From the NCBI RefSeq assembly GCF_000150275.1, contig NW_002060947.1, forward strand, positions 4,206,335-4,270,334: DNA of 64,000 nt, written 5' to 3'. Origin of the DNA: Trichoplax adhaerens (Eukaryota > Placozoa > Uniplacotomia > Trichoplacea > Trichoplacidae). Below, piece after piece: positions 63,165 to 64,000 of the stretch (its first letter is position 1; every line of letters starts with the position of its first letter). The notes under the pieces were generated by a model that was not told the origin of the DNA, ran no database searches, and saw only the letters and a list, made by a program, of their open reading frames with translations. The translations under genes were made by a program, and so were the position numbers.

Positions 63165-64000
63165 ACTATAACTTACAATATGTGTATTGTCTTAGGTGGA
63201 GAATAGAATGATTGCATCCGATAATTAAATATGGCTTACGAGTATACTGTGTTAAAAAATACCGACTACTCCGCCCTAATAAGAATAAAAATGATGAAGC
63301 TAAATTGTTCCATTACACCTCTAAAATTCTTCGTATCATACCCTGGTAGCAATAAATATGATTCACTTTGCCTTACGTGAAATGTTACTATATTTTCCAA
63401 TAGTCAAGAATAATCTGTATTGTTAATCGGGCCACCCGAATAATCCAAATTTGAAAATCGATTTTATAGCTATCGATTAAGTTACCTGGTAACGATTCCA
63501 ATCAAAGAAATCATACAGCGATACATGCGTAAATATTTTCAGGCAGCATACGTATAGAAATTGATAATATTGGGGTTGTTACAATTGCTAGATTATAATG
63601 CTCCTGATGACGTTTACAGAAGATTTTTTTAGAACTAATTAAGTAATAGATATTTTATTAATAGCTACAACACAAGAAATAAATTCTTCTCTTAATTACA
63701 TTGTTTAATTAGTTTTAGTAATGCTTTTGTTTTAGCATTAACGTTAGTAACAAACATCCTCAATTTTTAAAATGATATACACGTACAGTACTTAGTTTGC
63801 ATTGAATTCGTAGCCAACAAAATAAATCTTGCCGACGCGGTATCGTCTGTGTTATTAGACATAAGATAATAGAGATAATCCAAAAGTTAGTTTCATTGAT
63901 CAATTTGTTTATCGGTTTAGACTACAACAACAACGAGCTTCTTTAGTTTTCAAAAGATTTATTTAGTACATAATTAGTTCGTTGCTAGTGCAGTATATTT
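63165..64000. other. Right-edge region without recognisable features
   Basis: No open frame of interest, repeat or RNA gene is seen by eye in this AT-rich stretch. It may be intergenic or intronic. Confidence 0.4.

Overview
This window is nuclear DNA from an animal. Every protein-coding gene is split by short GT-AG introns, intergenic DNA is AT-rich, and the recognisable genes are metazoan: UFL1, TFG, FAAP100, TMEM39, FBXW8, SELENOH, a PARP14-like ADP-ribosyltransferase, a Roco kinase-less GTPase with Death and TIR domains, and an SPSB/neuralized-type protein. Gene density, small introns and gene content fit a non-bilaterian animal, most plausibly a placozoan. That assignment is inference. 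No bacterial features, tRNA or rRNA genes were seen. All exon models below were built by hand from reading frame, splice-site sequence and phase continuity; no alignment was run.

Layout. 1-4787 (-) UFL1, running off the left edge; 5548-9332 (+) TFG, divergent from UFL1; 10167-14624 (-) FAAP100, convergent with TFG; 16192-21963 (+) TMEM39, divergent from FAAP100; 22.9-24.35 kb a two-unit satellite; 24656-29333 (+) FBXW8; 29988-31073 (-) SELENOH with an in-frame UGA; 31.1-34.7 kb repeat-rich intergenic DNA; 34764-42964 (-) a 10-exon PARP14-like gene; 45283-51484 (-) a Roc-COR-Death-TIR gene ending in a CaaX box; 51668-55583 (-) an SPRY-SPRY-NHR gene; 55.6-64 kb no recognisable gene, but several repeat families, a hairpin array and an interstitial telomere-like tract.

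The first 31 kb carries conserved housekeeping genes (UFMylation/ER homeostasis, ER export, Fanconi core complex, ER membrane protein, cullin-7 F-box protein, nuclear selenoprotein). The 34.7-55.6 kb block is different: three multidomain genes in a row on the minus strand, combining NAD+-using or NAD+-linked folds (PARP catalytic domain, TIR domain with the NADase-type glutamate), death-fold signalling, and SPRY/NHR substrate-recognition domains. Together they resemble an innate-immunity or stress-signalling neighbourhood, which is the most interesting part of the window. The other standout is the complete selenoprotein H gene with a CxxU motif, which ordinary gene finders would truncate.
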